Shown piece after piece: positions 9,985-21,282 of a stretch of 64,000 bases of DNA. Position 1 is the first letter of the stretch; the number at the start of each line of letters is the position of its first letter. The notes beneath the pieces were generated by a model. That model was given only the letters and a program-made list of their open reading frames with translations. It was not told the DNA's origin and searched no databases. The position numbers and the translations under genes are program-made. Source of the DNA: Phoma sp. XZ068 (taxonomy: Eukaryota > Ascomycota > Dothideomycetes > Pleosporales > Didymellaceae); assembly GCA_004835665.1 (NCBI GenBank), contig RBKR01000003.1:806001-870000 (forward strand). Reading direction: 5' to 3'.

Positions 9985-12900
9985 ATGGTCCGTGGAGTTG
10001 AAGGCAACGAAATGTCGACCCCTCGCCCCTCGCAGAAGAAACAACCACCACCAGGCTCACAATCGGCAAAAACCCAGAAGTCCATCCTCGGCTTCTTCCA
10101 AAAGAAGTCAACCAACTCACCAAGCCCCGTACCATCTCAACCAGCACAAGCGAAACAGACACCCACACCCACATTATCGAAGAAACCCTTCTCTCGCCCA
10201 CCTCCGTCTCTCACGCCAGTTGCCAGTAGCGATGCACCTGAACCGTCGAGTCCAATACGGCAGGAGGAGGAAGACACTCCAGTAGCTGCAGGAAGAAATA
10301 AGGAGAATGGTCTGCCTTCACGCGTCTCTACTCCAGGTACAGAAACTGACCGTGTTGTGTCAGAGGTTGCAGGTGTTGCTCTCAGCAGCCCGTCTCGCAA
10401 GGTATGCAAAAAGTACATACTGTAATATACCCAACATCTAACCCTTGTATAGGGTAGGAAGGCAGTCAACTATGCCGAGTCTGACGAGGACGAGGATGAT
10501 GTGCTTGGACCGATCGCGAACAACTCGAGAGCAAGGGCTACAAAGCGGCGAAGAGTGAGCGTTGACGATGACTCGGACGACGAGTTTGGTCTGGATGCTG
10601 CCACCCAGCAGGCTCTGATTGAAGATGGTATGACCAATTTCTGCATTGGTGCATAGTGCATATATGACTAGACATGGTACTAATGGAGACGACAGACATC
10701 GACGACTTCATCGCACCGGATGATTCCGAAGAGGAGGTTGTCTCGAAGAAACGCAAACGCCCGACGTCCTCCAAACCTAGTACAAAGGTCACGCCTGCGT
10801 CCTCCCCTCCACAGGTCAAGATCTATAAGGAGGAAGACGACGAAATCGATACTGCTATGACTGGAACCTCGACTGCTCAACAATGGGTTTACGATCCCGA
10901 GAATCCTATGCAGCCAAAGCCTCGCTCATCGACTCAAGACACAAAAAAGAAGCCCAAGCTCAAGGAGAGACCATCCGCCTCCGAGCCAGAGAAGCGGTAC
11001 CCCTGGCTGGCAAACATGCAGGACGCTGATCGAAACCCAGTGGATCACCCTGATTACGATCCACGTACATTATACATTCCACCTGGCGCTTGGAATAACT
11101 TCTCCCCCTTTGAGAAGCAATACTGGGAAATTAAGTGCAAGTTCTGGGATTCGATTGTGTTCTTCAAGAAGGGCAAGTTCTACGAGCTTTATGAGAAGGA
11201 TGCGTCTGTAGGCCACCAGCTCTTTGATCTCAAGCTGACTGACCGAGTCAACATGAGGATGGTTGGTGTGCCGGAAGCATCACTGGATATGTGGGCAAGC
11301 CAGTTCGTAGCGAAAGGCTACAAGGTTGCTCGCGTGGACCAGATGGAGTCAGCCTTGGCCAAGGAGATGCGTGAACGCGGCGATGACAAGAAGAGCGCTC
11401 CCAAAAAAGCAGACAAGGTCATTCGTCGCGAGTTGGCTTCTGTTCTCACATCTGGTACTCTCGTGGATACGGGCATGCTCCAGAACGAGATGTCAACTTA
11501 CTGCATGGCTGTGAAGGAGATCGACCGCGATAACCTCCCTGCCTTTGGTGTTGCCTTCGTCGATACTGCAACCGCCCAATTCCAGCTGTGCGAGTTCACT
11601 GACGATGTCGACATGACCAAATTCGAAACGCTCATTGCCCAAATGCGACCGGGTGAACTCCTCATTGAGAAGTCCTGCATCTCCGCAAAGGCGCTTCGTA
11701 TTCTCAAAAACAATACCCCACCCACAACCCTCTGGAACTCACTGAAGCCTGTAAAAGAGTTTTGGCCTGCGGATATAACAATGCGCGAGATCGAGGTCAA
11801 TAACTACTTCGAATCACCGACAGAAGATAATATCGAAGCGTGGCCCCCGGTGCTTCGTGAAGCACGGGAACAAGAACTAGTCATGTCAGCTTTCGGTGCA
11901 CTTCTCCAGTACCTCCGCACTCTGAAGATCGAACGCGACCTCGTTACGTTGGGCAATTTCCAGTGGTATGATCCAATTCGGAAAGCCACGAGCTTAGTCC
12001 TTGATGGTCAAAGCTTGATCAATCTTGAGATCTTTGCCAACAACTTCGATGGTTCGAGCGAGGGGACACTGTTCGCTATGCTAAACAGATGCATCACACC
12101 ATTCGGCAAACGACTACTAAGGCAATGGGTATGCCATCCTCTTGCAGACGCACAAAAGATCAACGCTCGTCTTGATGCTGTCGATGCTCTCAACGCTGAC
12201 TCCACCATTATGGACAATTTCAGTTCGTCGCTTAGTAAGCTGCCTGATCTTGAGCGACTTATCTCGCGTGTCCATGCTGGTCGTTGTAAAGCTCAAGACT
12301 TTGTCAAGGTACTCGAGGGCTTCGAGCAGATCGAGTACACCATCAGTCTGCTCAAGCAATTTGGCGATGGTGAAGGTGTAATCGGACAGCTAATTACATC
12401 GATGCCCGACCTGGCCGGCGCGCTAGAACATTGGAAGACTGCGTTCGATCGCAAACTTGCTAAGTCTGACGGTATTCTAGTACCAGCTCCAGGCGTGGAG
12501 GAGGACTACGACGAGAGTCAGAAGGTTATTGACGAATGCCTTGCTGATCTCGATACGTTATTGAAGAAGGTTCGCAAGGATCTCGGCAACAGCTCCATTT
12601 GCTATCGCGACAATGGAAAAGAGATCTATCAGCTCGAAGTACCAAAGAAAACCAAGGTGCCTAGCACCTGGGATCAGATGTCGGCAACTGCAAAGGTTAC
12701 AAGGTATTACTCCCCAGAGCTCCGAAAGCTTGTTCGAGCTTTACAGGAGGCTACAGAAACGCACAGCCAAATCACTAAAGAGGTTGCTACTCGCTTCTGC
12801 GCGAAATTTGATGAGGAGTATGCAACGTGGCTTGCAGCTGTCAAGATCATTGCGCAGCTCGACTGCTTGATTAGTTTAGCCAAGGCGTCTGCCTCACTCG

Positions 12901-13778
12901 GTGAGCCCAGTTGTCGGCCGGTGTTTACAGAGGACAAGCGCTCGGTCGTCGAGTTTGAGGAGCTTCGTCACCCATGCATGCTCAACAGTGTCGACGACTT
13001 TATCCCGAATGACATCAGGTTGGGTGGAGACTCACCGAATATCAGTCTGCTGACCGGTGCCAACGCTGCGGGCAAATCGACCATCCTGAGGATGACCTGC
13101 ATTGCAGTTATACTAGCTCAAGTCGGTTGCTATTTGCCCTGCACATCTGCAAAGCTCACACCTGTGGACCGCATCATGTCACGCCTTGGTGCCAATGACA
13201 ACATCTTCGCAGCCCAATCAACCTTCTTCGTTGAGCTGTCTGAGACACAAAAGATCCTCTTCGAGGCCACACCGCGCTCACTTGTCATTCTCGACGAGCT
13301 CGGTCGCGGCACCTCTTCTTATGATGGTGTTGCAGTCGCGCAAGCCGTCCTTCACGACATCAGCACCCGTGTCGGCTGTGTAGGCTTCTTCGCTACCCAC
13401 TATCGCTCTCTGGCTAAGGAGTTCGAGCTTCACCCTGAAGTTGTCAACAAGCGCATGCGCATTCACGTGGATGATGACTCCAAATCCATCACCTTCTTGT
13501 ACAAGCTCGAAGAAGGGGTTGCCGAAGGTAGTTTTGGTATGCACTGCGCAGCTATGTGCGGTATCCCGAACAAGATCATCGAGAACGCGGAGAAGGCTGC
13601 TCGAGATTGGGAGCATACGTCCAGACTTGGTGAACGCATGGAAGTCAAGAAAGAAGAGGGCGGTGTGTACGTGCCTCTTGGTGTGCAAAGCGATGTTGCG
13701 TGGACACTGCGCGAAGGCCTCGAGGGCGTCGGCGACCGTACGCTCGACGTGCTGCTTGAGGCTATCGCTGCGTTGTAG
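9985..13778 (+). CDS. MSH6: DNA mismatch repair protein Msh6
   Basis: Partner of Msh2 in MutS-alpha, which recognises base mismatches and small loops in the nucleus. Three exons: 9985-10401, 10453-10627 and 10672-13778, giving 1,232 residues. A PCNA-binding PIP box (QKSILGFF) lies near residue 35. An acidic, basic-patch-rich disordered region follows. The MutS domain I mismatch-reading motif Phe-X-Glu is in GKFYELYEKD (F about 367, E about 369). The ABC-type ATPase has Walker A TGANAAGKST at about residue 992 and Walker B DELGRGTSSYDG at about 1072. A second in-frame ATG at 10012 (MSTPRPSQ) is an alternative start. The length fits fungal Msh6. Confidence 0.96.
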
Positions 13779-14022
13779 AATGCGTTCACTTGAGTGTTGT
13801 CTCACTTCAACGTTGTATCAGATGCGGCGTGTGGGAGACCATACAGGTGCAGATTTGGAACATGAAGGCGTACTGGTGTTCGCAACCGGCATCTACTATT
13901 GATATGTATTTCTATATCGAGCGCGAAGTTTATCTCTTCGTCATCTAAGTTGCTCTTTAGGCGTTTTAGCAGGCCCAAGCTTTGTCAATCTAAGTAGTTC
14001 CATATAAGACTCCTCGATTCTG
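13779..14022. other. Convergent 3' intergenic region
   Basis: It lies between the MSH6 stop and the stop of the flavin-reductase gene on the other strand. No gene is seen. Confidence 0.5.
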
Positions 14023-14931
14023 TTAGTCCTTCTCCACCTCCACATCCTCACCTCTCATCACTCCATTCGTCTTCTTCTCCTCCTCCCTTCCCAGGATCGA
14101 ATGCATTTTTTTGCTATTTCCCTCCAACCCTGCCATCACGTCTTCAGATAGCCCCGGTACAGTCATCTCAAAAACATCCCTAATGACGGCATACTCGTAG
14201 TATCCGCATCGTGCAATTGGCACTGTCGATGTCAGCATCTCGTACCTTCGTAATGGTCAATCCAGCAACTTACCGGTCTTCTTGATGTCAATCTTCCCAT
14301 CCGTCAGCACCCTCTCATCAATATGAATTCCCACAACCCTCCCAATCACTACATCCACCGATCCCACCGGGGGGTTACCCGGCAACCGTATGGTAGTGTA
14401 ATGCTCGCACTCAAACCTCACCGGACTATCCCTCACCATCGGAATCTTCCGCTTCTCCCCCTTCACAACAACCTCATTGATTTTGCTATCCACCTTTGCC
14501 AACCCAGCTCTCTCAAACTCATCGACGCCATACTCGGTTTGCTCCGCAGTGATGTTCACAGCCGCGCGCAAGTCATACGTAGCCAGATTCCAGCAGAATT
14601 TCCCGGTGGCTTCGGTGTTCTTGACCGTGTCTTTTTGCTGCGCGGTTGGGGTTTGGTTGCCGCTGAACATCACATATGGTGGATCGAAGGTTAGGTTGTT
14701 GAATTGTGAGTATGGGGCCAGATTGGCTTGGCCCGTGGGGGAGAGTGTGGAGATCCAGCCGATAGGGCGGGGGACTACGCAGGCCTGAAGATGTCAATGT
14801 TAATATTGTATTCTGAAAAGTACAAAGGGCTTGGAGGACTGGTTGTGTGATGTTGAGTGCAAGTAAGTGAGATTTACCTTGAATGGGTCATGGGGAAGGC
14901 CATGGTCGTCTTTGCCGGGGCGGTAGAACAT
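14023..14931 (-). CDS. Flavin reductase-like, FMN-binding domain protein
   Basis: A split-barrel flavoprotein of the flavin-reductase-like family, which binds FMN and typically supplies reduced flavin or acts on small aromatics. Three exons: 14931-14878, 14784-14274 and 14222-14023, giving 254 residues. The start MFYRPGKDDHGLPHDPFK leads directly into PRPIGWIST, the signature opening of the split barrel. LAPYSQFNNL and a central DVVIGRVVGIHIDE strand region follow. GYYEYAVIRDVFEM comes next, and a charged tail ends the protein. There is no signal or membrane segment, so it is likely cytosolic. It is divergent to the SDR gene at 15452 across about 520 bp. The physiological substrate is unknown. 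Confidence 0.88.
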
Positions 14932-15451
14932 ATTCAGTGCTCTTGCTTGTTTCGAAGCTGGTGGATTGTTGGTGCAACAGTGAACCTCGTGGCTTGGCTG
15001 TTTCTATATGGTTACACTGTACTTGATACATATATTTGTAATGTCCTGGAGCATCGAACTCGGCATTGCCGTGCATAATCGCGGGGAACCACAGCGTCGG
15101 CAACTCTAGACGGGACCCTTAGGTATGACGCTACGCACGCTAATGCACCCGTCCGCTGTCCGCGCGCAAAAGCGACTCAACCCATCTCATGAATCAACTC
15201 GACGGCGGGACCTGGACAATTCGCCGAGTTGGAACTCACAACCTTTTGTAAAGGCTGACCACTCAAGTGATAGAATAACATCCAAGTGCGCCTACCCGCC
15301 AAATCCATTACTCAAACGCAACGTTCTTTCATTTCAATTGGATCAACTTGAACCACTCAGCGATATCCCCAGTCGGCTATCCGTCAGCTTTCGGGTTTGA
15401 TTCGGACATCTCTCTCCGCTGCAGGCATCCGAGTGTTGACAACCCGCGACC
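14932..15451. promoter_or_regulatory. Divergent promoter, flavin reductase / SDR
   Basis: About 520 bp separate the two start codons. No coding frame is convincing here. Both genes probably draw their promoters from this segment. I see no clear shared palindrome. Confidence 0.4.
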
Positions 15452-16183
15452 ATGGCCCAAACAATCCTCATCACAGGCGCCTCATCCGGCCTTGGCCTCG
15501 CTTTCCTGCAACACTACGCCTCACAAGCCCCACCTTTATCCATCATCGCCCTTGATACCGCTGCTTTGCCATCCAATTACAGTACTTCCCAGTACAAAAA
15601 TATAGCTTTCTTCCAGGCAGATATCACATCCACTACTCAGATCGGGGAGATTGCATCTCAACTCTCAGCCAAGCCCATCGACCTACTCATCCACTGCGCT
15701 GGAATCCGCGGCTTAGTGCCAGCCGTGGTGAGAGAGCAGAGGGGAGATGTCGCGGCTGCAGAGACGTTGGAGGTCATGGACCACGCTACTTTTACCAAGA
15801 CGATCGAGGTGAATACCTGGGGCACGTTCAATGTCGTGACTTCGTTCTTGCCTAATCTCAAACTCTCGGCGGATGCTAAGGTTGTCATTCTGAGCTCGAG
15901 GATGGGGAGCGTGAGCGCGAATAAGGCGGGTGGTGGGTACGCGTATCGAGCCAGCAAGGCGGCATTGAATACAGTGGTGAAGAGTTTCTCAGTTGATGTA
16001 CCAGAGGTTACGTTTTTGTTGTTGCATCCGGGACGAGTGGAAACGAGGCTTGTGGAATGGAAGGAGGAAGGGGCGATCAGTCCTGAGGAGAGTCTTCAGG
16101 ATTGCCTGAAAATCATAGAAGGGTTGAGGAAGGATGACAGTGGAACTTTGGTCGATAGATTTGGCGTGATCATTCCGTGGTAG
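15452..16183 (+). CDS. Short-chain dehydrogenase/reductase
   Basis: A single-exon, 243-residue classical SDR. The Rossmann nucleotide-binding motif TGASSGLG is at residues 8-15 and the CAG motif (expected NAG-like) at about 82-84. The catalytic pair YxxxK is Y165 and K169 in YRASKAA, with candidate catalytic Ser in ILSSR (about 148-149). The protein has no targeting sequence. The closest overall style is the C-factor/sniffer-like group of small NAD(P)(H) reductases. The substrate cannot be read from sequence. Its divergent neighbour is a flavin-reductase-like gene, so the two may act in one detoxification or aromatic-conversion step; that is inference. Confidence 0.9.
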   Translation: MAQTILITGASSGLGLAFLQHYASQAPPLSIIALDTAALPSNYSTSQYKNIAFFQADITSTTQIGEIASQLSAKPIDLLIHCAGIRGLVPAVVREQRGDVAAAETLEVMDHATFTKTIEVNTWGTFNVVTSFLPNLKLSADAKVVILSSRMGSVSANKAGGGYAYRASKAALNTVVKSFSVDVPEVTFLLLHPGRVETRLVEWKEEGAISPEESLQDCLKIIEGLRKDDSGTLVDRFGVIIPW

Positions 16184-16417
16184 TTAGGACTGTGATCAAA
16201 CACATCGCGTTGGCAAAATCATAGAATAGAGGAGCAGAGAGAAGGATGTTTCATTGCCTCAGTGCACTATTTATTTCGTGGGTATTAACATCATCCTCCA
16301 CATGCCATTCACATCGATTCATATTCGACCGAGTGTCGAATAAAAGCAGATAGCTTAAGAGAAGGGGTCTAGGTATGCCCTCGTCCCCGTCGCATGCCTG
16401 AGCGGTCGAATGTAGCC

Positions 16418-17484
16418 TTATTTGTTGTAAGTTCTGATCGAGTTGATCAGGAAGTAAACGTTGCTGAAGGCAGACGGTGTCTTTGCAACGTAGTCGTTGC
16501 AAGATGCAACACCTGTCTTTGCTCGGCACTGAGTGTAGCTGTTCCAAGCTTCACCACCTGCATGTTCTCCGCAGAAGGTGATGTTAATAATCTGTTGAAG
16601 ATTAGCGCCTGAGATCAAGCAAATTGCAGAGAGAGATTGTACGATCTTCATTTTCTTCCACGCGTTGCGAATATCACAGTTTTGCGGCACAAAGCTCATC
16701 ACTAGTATGCCCCACTTGCTTGGATCTGGGCTATCACGCTTGATGTCGGTCGGGATGGCGGACTTCGGAAAGTACCAAACCTTGATGCCTTCAGCTTCGA
16801 TTTGCGTAGCCCAAACGCCACCACCATCCTTATTGAAGGAATCGCCAAAGGTGCCATAAGGAGCGGTGACACCGCAGCCACTGGTGTCGTAGTCGCAGTT
16901 GGTTCTGAACACATCTCCAGTGCTGCTCTGTGCCGTCATGATGCACTTAGTGGGTTTGGTCCTGAGGGTAATCTCGTTTCGGGGGAGGTAAGCGACAGAC
17001 TCAACAATATCAATCTCAGAGTAGATGTCGCCAGTATGCACATCGTCATGAAAGAGCCAGCTGTCGTGCAATTAGTACGCAGATGGAATGCAGAGTGACT
17101 TGCAACTGAGACTCACAAGGCAGGCCACATACCGCAAGCATTAGCTGGAAGGTGCTCGAAGTCCGCGATCACAATGCCACTGTCAATGGTGTCATGGCTC
17201 TCAAGACGCACACTCTTACGACCACCTTGAGCTGTTACGTCCACAACAGAGTTGTTATCGACACCGAGGTAAATCTGGTTACCAACTGTCCTGGCAAGAC
17301 CCATGGACATGGCTTCAGCTTTGGAGACGTAGCTGGCGCATCCATTAGTGTACCTGTCGTGGCTGTGGATGAAGTCGAAAGAACTAAGGAAGTTGGTTGC
17401 ATCGACCTTCGTGTCGAGCTTGTAAGCATGGGTGAGGCCGAAGGTAGAGAGGAGCGTGTAGAGAAGGTAGAGAAGGAGTGCCAT
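16418..17484 (-). CDS. Secreted glycoside hydrolase family 16 glucanase
   Basis: An extracellular beta-glucanase or wall-remodelling enzyme. Three exons: 17484-17117, 17060-16643 and 16591-16418, giving 319 residues. A signal peptide (MALLLYLLYTLLSTFGLTHA) precedes the jelly-roll domain. The GH16 catalytic signature is EIDIVE, with nucleophile E138, helper D140 and acid/base E143. GMWPAFWLF sits before it and an NITFCGEHAGG segment after it, as in fungal GH16 laminarinase-like enzymes. The last intron (16592-16642) is 51 nt and has no stop in frame, so an unspliced reading adds 17 residues. The spliced form matches family spacing better. Substrate preference (laminarin, lichenin or mixed glucan) is not resolved. 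Confidence 0.9.
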
Positions 17485-17995
17485 GTTTGCTGTGTGAAGT
17501 TATCGCAAGGACTATGGGGTGGCAGAGAAGAAGTGTAGAGATGGTGGAAGTCAAGCTTCAACCTTGCGTATGGCGAGATGGAGGTCTTTGGGGTGAAGTG
17601 AGAGACTGAATCAAGTACTTACAGTCGAGACCGTCCAAGCGTGGACGTTTGGCGGCAGGCGCGAAAGAAGGGGAAGTGACCAAGGTATGACCTTTCGAAA
17701 ACAAAGCTGCCAATACGACGACAGCGAGACTACATATCGTTGAGCAGAGCCACGTTGCGCTATAAGATTGCATTATGCTGTAGAGTATACACAGTCCCGT
17801 CAAGCGGGCGGGAGAGTAGTGGCACTATTATACTTCGTAAATCATTAAACGGCTTCATGCCAGGCGGATACATGGCCGGTGGGTTTGTTGCCAGACCTGA
17901 GGCTATCAAGCTTTTGAGTCGCCATCTAGCCTTGTCGACGTTACCTTCGTGTGCAAATTGTCGTTGGCCGTGACCATACTACCGTAAGATAGTCG
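17485..17995. other. Promoter of the GH16 gene
   Basis: The 5' flank of the GH16 gene, and the 3' flank of the unknown gene ending at 17996 on the same strand. Short overlapping frames only; no gene is recognised. Confidence 0.4.
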
Positions 17996-18874
17996 TCATG
18001 TTTCTTCAACTGCACCTTCAACTGGACTCTTCTGTTCTGTTGCTCGCGCATCTACCTGTACATCTTCCTCCTTCTCCCGGGCCCCGAATCCTGTGATTTT
18101 GCCAGCAACGACGAGGCTACCCTCGATGCCTTCTACCAACCCGTCTAACGCTGCGAATATGTCGCCTTGATTTCGCTCTCTTGCATCGCTCAATATATTA
18201 TCTCCGGGCTGACCTTTCCCTTTACCCTTCTTCTTGCCAGGTACCTCCACTCCCTCTATCCGCAGCATTAGACCTTGGTCGGGCGAGCTCTCATCGAATG
18301 ACGGTGCCGTCCGTGTCGAGGCATTTGTGATTTGCCAAGATGATGATAACGATTGCGCGTCCACTACAGTACGTCCATCTGCTCCTACATCGACTATGAG
18401 GTAATGCTCCCTAACGCCTGGTATCGGAGGCGGCAGCGGGGACTCGACTGGCGAGTCGTGGTGCTTATCTTCCTCGCCAACGTGGTCTTGATCCTCGTGC
18501 CCCTCCCCTGTCTCATGCGGTAGGTATCTTGTATCGTCTAAGCCCATACCACGCATAGATGCAGCAGTCACGATGATCGGATCATCATCTGCAAAGACAT
18601 AATGTATATATGGGTGATAATGCTCGCCCGAAGTTGTGTCTTCTACGAGGGCGAAGAACTGCTTAAAGTTCGGCGGAGGCAGGAGAGTCTGTTCGGAGCT
18701 AGGCTCAGGATATGGTATCTCATCATCGGCTGGTGTCTCGTCAGGCTGCGGTTGCTGCTCTTCAGGCAGATCTTCGGGGGTAGGATCTTCGAATTGTGGA
18801 AGTGCTGGTGATCTCGGTGAGTTTAATGAGCGGAGCGGCGGCGGCGATTTGGAAAGGCTCGGATTATTGAACAT
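17996..18874 (-). CDS. Acidic low-complexity protein of unknown function
   Basis: A single-exon, 292-residue frame. The N-terminal 60 residues are rich in Pro, Ser and Glu. A more ordered block follows (FKQFFALVEDTTSGEHYHP, then IHYVFADDDPIIVTAA). A His/Asp/Glu stretch comes next, then a second ordered block, EHYLIVDVGADGRTV. A short lysine/glycine patch, GKKKGKGKG, and an acidic tail end the protein. I do not recognise the family. The alternation of ordered and acidic disordered parts and the codon use look like a real nuclear or cytosolic protein. No signal peptide, membrane segment or enzyme motif is visible. The FADDDPIIVTAASMRG block is the best search probe. Confidence 0.7.
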   Translation of the reverse strand: MFNNPSLSKSPPPLRSLNSPRSPALPQFEDPTPEDLPEEQQPQPDETPADDEIPYPEPSSEQTLLPPPNFKQFFALVEDTTSGEHYHPYIHYVFADDDPIIVTAASMRGMGLDDTRYLPHETGEGHEDQDHVGEEDKHHDSPVESPLPPPIPGVREHYLIVDVGADGRTVVDAQSLSSSWQITNASTRTAPSFDESSPDQGLMLRIEGVEVPGKKKGKGKGQPGDNILSDARERNQGDIFAALDGLVEGIEGSLVVAGKITGFGAREKEEDVQVDARATEQKSPVEGAVEET

Positions 18875-19237
18875 GGTAGAGGGCGTTTGATGGATCGTAG
18901 GCGGAAGAGCTACCGGAGCTTCGGTTGAGCTTCAGTCCCTAATCGATAAGGAGATGGACCGTGCATATCATTGACATGTGAACATCCCAGAGTTCTAGTA
19001 CAGAAGTCAGGACGCGATCCGAAAATGAGGTATTGATTTCTTCTACCTACAATTATGTTCCCTGGGTATCATCCAAACGCCGGTAATAGCAAATGATGTT
19101 GCAAAGCCGCTTTCCTATCCATCTTGCTCATATGAAGCCAAACTCTCTCTTTGCAGTCGTACGCGAGCTTGGTGAGGTTATGCAAGATGTCTGTTTCGTT
19201 CTCGTGTTACCGTGGTATCTCGATTGAGTATTGCTGT
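18875..19237. other. Intergenic region between the unknown gene and APC11
   Basis: It holds the promoter of the unknown acidic protein gene (-) and the 3' flank of APC11 (-). No gene is seen. Confidence 0.4.
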
Positions 19238-19708
19238 TTAGATGGGGCTGCTGTCTGGTGCCTGCGTAGGCTCTTCAGCGCCGGCGGCGGTGGCGTCTTG
19301 ACTTTTCGACTTGAAAGCTGTATTTTGGTGTCAGTGACTGCTATACAGGGTCACATAAACCAAGGTTTACTTACGTTGACGGCACATGGGACATTTCTCT
19401 TGCGAGCTCTCTTGCTTCAGCCATGAGAAGATGCAGTGCTACCTCGAGTTAGCTATCATGTAGTGCCGACCATAGCTGTAGCGTACCATGTGGAACGAGT
19501 GGTTGCATTCGCCAAGGACTACAAGCAGTCAGCAAGGTTCTCGAAAGGGAATATAGCCAAACGTACGCAATGGGCACTCATCGCCTGGGAACTTGCACTT
19601 TGAGCAAGTGCTGTCGTAAGGGTTGCGGCAGATACCGCAGACGTCGTCGTCGGGCATGTCCCAGCGCCAGGCGGCGACTGCATTCCACTCCTTGATTGTG
19701 ACCTTCAT
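19238..19708 (-). CDS. APC11: Anaphase-promoting complex RING subunit Apc11
   Basis: The catalytic RING-H2 subunit of the APC/C ubiquitin ligase, which receives E2 enzymes and marks securin and cyclins for destruction. Four exons: 19708-19567, 19518-19487, 19438-19375 and 19317-19238, giving 105 residues. The protein starts MKVTIKEWNAVAAWRWD, the near-invariant Apc11 opening. The RING-H2 zinc ligands run through VCGIC, CSKCKFPGDECP, GECNHSFHMHC and KCPMCRQ. A short Ala/Glu/Pro tail ends it. All joins keep frame and the length matches the family. No upstream neighbour overlaps the start. Confidence 0.95.
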
Positions 19709-20211
19709 GACTGCTTGCCGTTGCCAAATACTGGCGTCTGTAGTCGCATACAAAGTGGGATGAAAACAAACAGCGCTGAGCTTGTGGCAGAATGCAGGCG
19801 GTCAAGCGGGCGGCCGTTGTCACGCTGCGGCGACCCCTGCACTTGTTCGTACTGCTCCACAATTCTCTCCACAAAACACAATACCGACCTCGGCTGACGA
19901 CATCCGGGCTAGAGGCCGATAAACTTATCTGGCATTCAATATCGACGTTTGTCACGTCACCAAGCAGACAAGCACATCTGATAATGCTGGCCGAGAATTG
20001 AAGCGGACGGGTGAGTGCGTGACCCAGCTGCCCGGAGTAAGTTGCGATGGGCGCTCCTGCCGCTCGCTCTTAGTCTTGGAGCTTATTCGTGCCCTCAATC
20101 GCGCAATGGACATGAGAGACGAGAGCTCCTCCCTCATCTCCACTTGCGCTCCACTCTCTCAAACTCGGTTGACTGAAAGCCCTCGACAGCCTACAGCTTC
20201 TCATACCAAAC
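19709..20211. promoter_or_regulatory. Divergent promoter, APC11 / sulfurtransferase
   Basis: About 500 bp lie between the two start codons. Only short chance frames are present. It probably contains both promoters. Confidence 0.4.
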
Positions 20212-21282
20212 ATGTTGCCCCGACTTTCCAGCTTCCGCAGCTCCCTGCGGCCCCTCTCTGCCCTCACCTGTACTCGCACTTTTGCGACTACTAGAGCTGC
20301 CATGGCTCAATATGGCCTCGAGACTTACCTTGTCGGCCCTGCCGAACTCAATGCAGCGCTCAAGAAGAACGTCAGTAGCAAGCTTTCGACTGCGCCCAAG
20401 ATCGTTCCACTCTGTGCTTCGTGGTTCCTTCCTAACGATGGCCGCGATGGCAAAGAGACGTTCCTTGCTGAGCGCATTCCTCGCGCGCAGTTCTTCGACC
20501 TCGATGCTATCAAGGAGCCTCACTCGCCGTATCCCCACATGTTGCCGTCGGCAGAAGATTTTGCTGTTGCTATGCGTAAGCTGGGCATTCGAAGGCACGA
20601 TAGTGTAGTTGTCTACGATAGCAAGGAGCTGGGGATCTTCTCTGCACCTCGGGTGGGCTGGACTCTCCAGGCATTCGGCCACCCCAATGTACATGTGCTG
20701 AACAACTTTCGCAAGTGGGTAGAGGAGGGCTATCCTACAGAGACCGGGGAGCCCAGGGCGGTCGATGAGGTCGACTACCCTGTGCCAGCGCTTGACAAGA
20801 CCAAAGTAGTTGCGTTTGAAGAGGTTCGTGAAATCGCAAAGGAGCAAGGTCTGGAAGGTGCCGAGGAAGTCCAGATCCTCGACGCTCGAAGCTTGGGACG
20901 ATTTAATGGCACCGATCCAGAGCCGCGAGAAGGTACGTGTCGAGTTTGAACTCGACCTAGAGTTCACATACTGATGTTTCTAGGCCTTTCCTCCGGACAC
21001 ATCCCTCATTCCATCTCAGTTCCCGTTTCTGACCTCCTCGACGCCGAAAGCAAGACACTTCTGCCAGCTGCAAAGCTGCAGGAAATCTTCAAGTCCAAGA
21101 ATATCGACCCTTCGAAGCCTATAATCGCCAGCTGTGGCACTGGCGTCACAGCAGCGGTCATCGACGCTGCGCTGACCGAAGCTGGCTTCCCAACCGAACA
21201 AAGGCGGCTGTACGATGGCAGCTGGACTGAGTGGGCGCAGAGGGTAAAGCCAGGCGATCGTCTGATCCACAAGACCGAGTAA
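20212..21282 (+). CDS. Thiosulfate/3-mercaptopyruvate sulfurtransferase, two rhodanese domains
   Basis: Transfers sulfane sulfur from mercaptopyruvate or thiosulfate; the yeast counterpart Tum1 feeds tRNA thiolation. Two exons, 20212-20932 and 20984-21282, give 339 residues. The first rhodanese domain has the usual inactive pattern. The second carries the catalytic loop CGTGVTA with C291, the mercaptopyruvate-type consensus (CG[ST]GVTA). The first 30 residues are Arg/Ser/Thr rich and lack acids (MLPRLSSFRSSLRPLSALT). This looks like a mitochondrial presequence. An in-frame Met at residue 31 (ATG 20302) begins the conserved protein and could give a cytosolic form. Confidence 0.92.
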
